From Bacteroidales bacterium UBA1769 (lineage in GTDB: Bacteria > Bacteroidota > Bacteroidia > Bacteroidales > UBA932), in the NCBI GenBank assembly GCA_002314725.1, contig DCGV01000016.1, forward strand, positions 1-6,411: a DNA stretch of 6,411 nucleotides, written 5' to 3'. A model generated the notes under the pieces. The model had not been told where the DNA came from, did no database searches, and was given only the letters and a program-made list of their open reading frames with translations. Positions 5,835 to 6,411 of this stretch are shown here, in pieces. The first letter of the stretch is position 1. Every line of letters starts with the position of its first letter. Position numbers and translations under genes: made by a program.

Positions 5835-6411
5835 ATGAAAATCCTCATCGACAATGGCCACGGCATTGAAACGCCTGGCAAACGCAGTCCAGACGGCAAA
5901 TTCCTCGAATACTATTACAATCGCATTGTTGCACATCGGGTGACAGCAAAACTGCAGGGACTCGGCTTTGATGCTGAGTTGCTGGTACCGGAGGAGAACG
6001 ATGTTTCCCTGGCAGAGAGGTGCAGAAGAGTGAATTCCTGGTGCCGGCTTCACGGGAAGGAGAATGCGATATGTGTCAGCATCCATTTTAATGCATACGG
6101 GAATGGTTCAGTATGGACTCCCCCATCCGGTTGGTCCATCTACACATCAGTTGGCAATACTGCCGCAGACAGGCTGGCCGACTGCATCGGCAAGGCGGCT
6201 GCCATGCATCTATCTTCGATGAAAATTCGAGGAGATTGGTCAGACGGTGATATCGACTACGAGGAAGGATTCTATATTTTGAAGCATACCCTCTGCCCTT
6301 GCGTCCTAACAGAGAACGGTTTTATGACCAATGAACAGGAATGCCGCTGGCTCCAGACCGATGAAGTCCTCGAAGCAATCACGATAACGCACGTGGACGG
6401 GATTGCCAAGT
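5835..6411 (+). CDS. N-acetylmuramoyl-L-alanine amidase (Amidase_3 type), 3' end beyond window
   Basis: Zinc hydrolase that cuts the bond between N-acetylmuramic acid and L-alanine in peptidoglycan. 192 codons are visible from ATG at 5835. The expected ligands and catalytic residues are present: His9 in DNGHG, Glu25 in FLEY, His84 in SIHFNA and Glu160 in LTENGF. The start at MKILIDNGHG is the natural N-terminus of the family, and the length already visible is close to that of full family members, so only a few residues are probably missing. There is no signal peptide or membrane segment, so the protein would stay in the cytoplasm unless released by lysis or a dedicated system, as with phage-type endolysins. 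Close relatives are common in Bacteroidales chromosomes and mobile regions. It is divergent from the operon and higher in GC, so it is probably an unrelated neighbour. Confidence 0.92.
   Translation, partial: MKILIDNGHGIETPGKRSPDGKFLEYYYNRIVAHRVTAKLQGLGFDAELLVPEENDVSLAERCRRVNSWCRLHGKENAICVSIHFNAYGNGSVWTPPSGWSIYTSVGNTAADRLADCIGKAAAMHLSSMKIRGDWSDGDIDYEEGFYILKHTLCPCVLTENGFMTNEQECRWLQTDEVLEAITITHVDGIAK

Noticed and set aside
5757..6086. Open frame of 109 codons on the minus strand, ending in a lysine-rich tail.
   Set aside because: About three quarters is antisense to the well-supported amidase. Only the last 25 or so codons fall outside that gene. A remnant of an older gene end at 5757-5834 is possible but cannot be supported.

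Overview
The window looks like an accessory (defence-type) locus from a member of the Bacteroidota, probably Bacteroidales. The evidence for this is a promoter of the Bacteroides sigma-ABfr type (TAnnTTTG) upstream of the main operon, weak ribosome binding sites on two of its three genes, a 67-residue XRE regulator of a type familiar in Bacteroidales, and an amidase that closely resembles a family common in Bacteroidales genomes. Species cannot be read from the sequence.

Layout: positions 1 to 5611 hold a three-gene operon on the minus strand, read from right to left. It contains a small XRE helix-turn-helix regulator (5408-5611), a complete DNA cytosine-5 methyltransferase of 507 residues (3882-5405), and a giant protein that starts at 3869 and runs off the left edge (1289 codons visible, no internal stop). 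Gaps between genes are 2 and 12 bases, so one transcript is likely. A 223-base AT-rich intergenic region (5612-5834) carries the operon promoter, a possible operator, and a possible promoter for a divergent gene. On the right, 5835 to the edge holds the start of a cytoplasmic-type N-acetylmuramoyl-L-alanine amidase on the plus strand, visibly richer in GC than the operon.

The giant protein reads in order as a GIY-YIG-like nuclease domain, an SF2 helicase/translocase with all main motifs, an acidic Ser/Asp linker, an Eco57I-like adenine methyltransferase fold, and a target-recognition-like C-terminal region. Both signature motifs of the methyltransferase part are eroded: the AdoMet-binding DPACGSG-type loop reads DLSSVQG, and the catalytic NPPY/F reads SVPPF. 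It may therefore no longer methylate. In that case the separate cytosine methyltransferase would supply self-protection, and the dead methyltransferase plus recognition domain would serve as the DNA-reading module of an ATP-dependent nuclease.

The cytosine methyltransferase has an extra C-terminal region of about 125 residues that ends in QLSLF, an exact match to the bacterial sliding-clamp binding consensus QL(S/D)LF, at the very last five residues. This suggests tethering to the replication clamp, so that newly copied DNA could be methylated promptly. The combination is the most interesting content of the window: regulator, clamp-binding C5 methyltransferase, and nuclease-helicase with a pseudo-methyltransferase. 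Its function as a restriction or anti-phage system is inferred from domains and gene order only.
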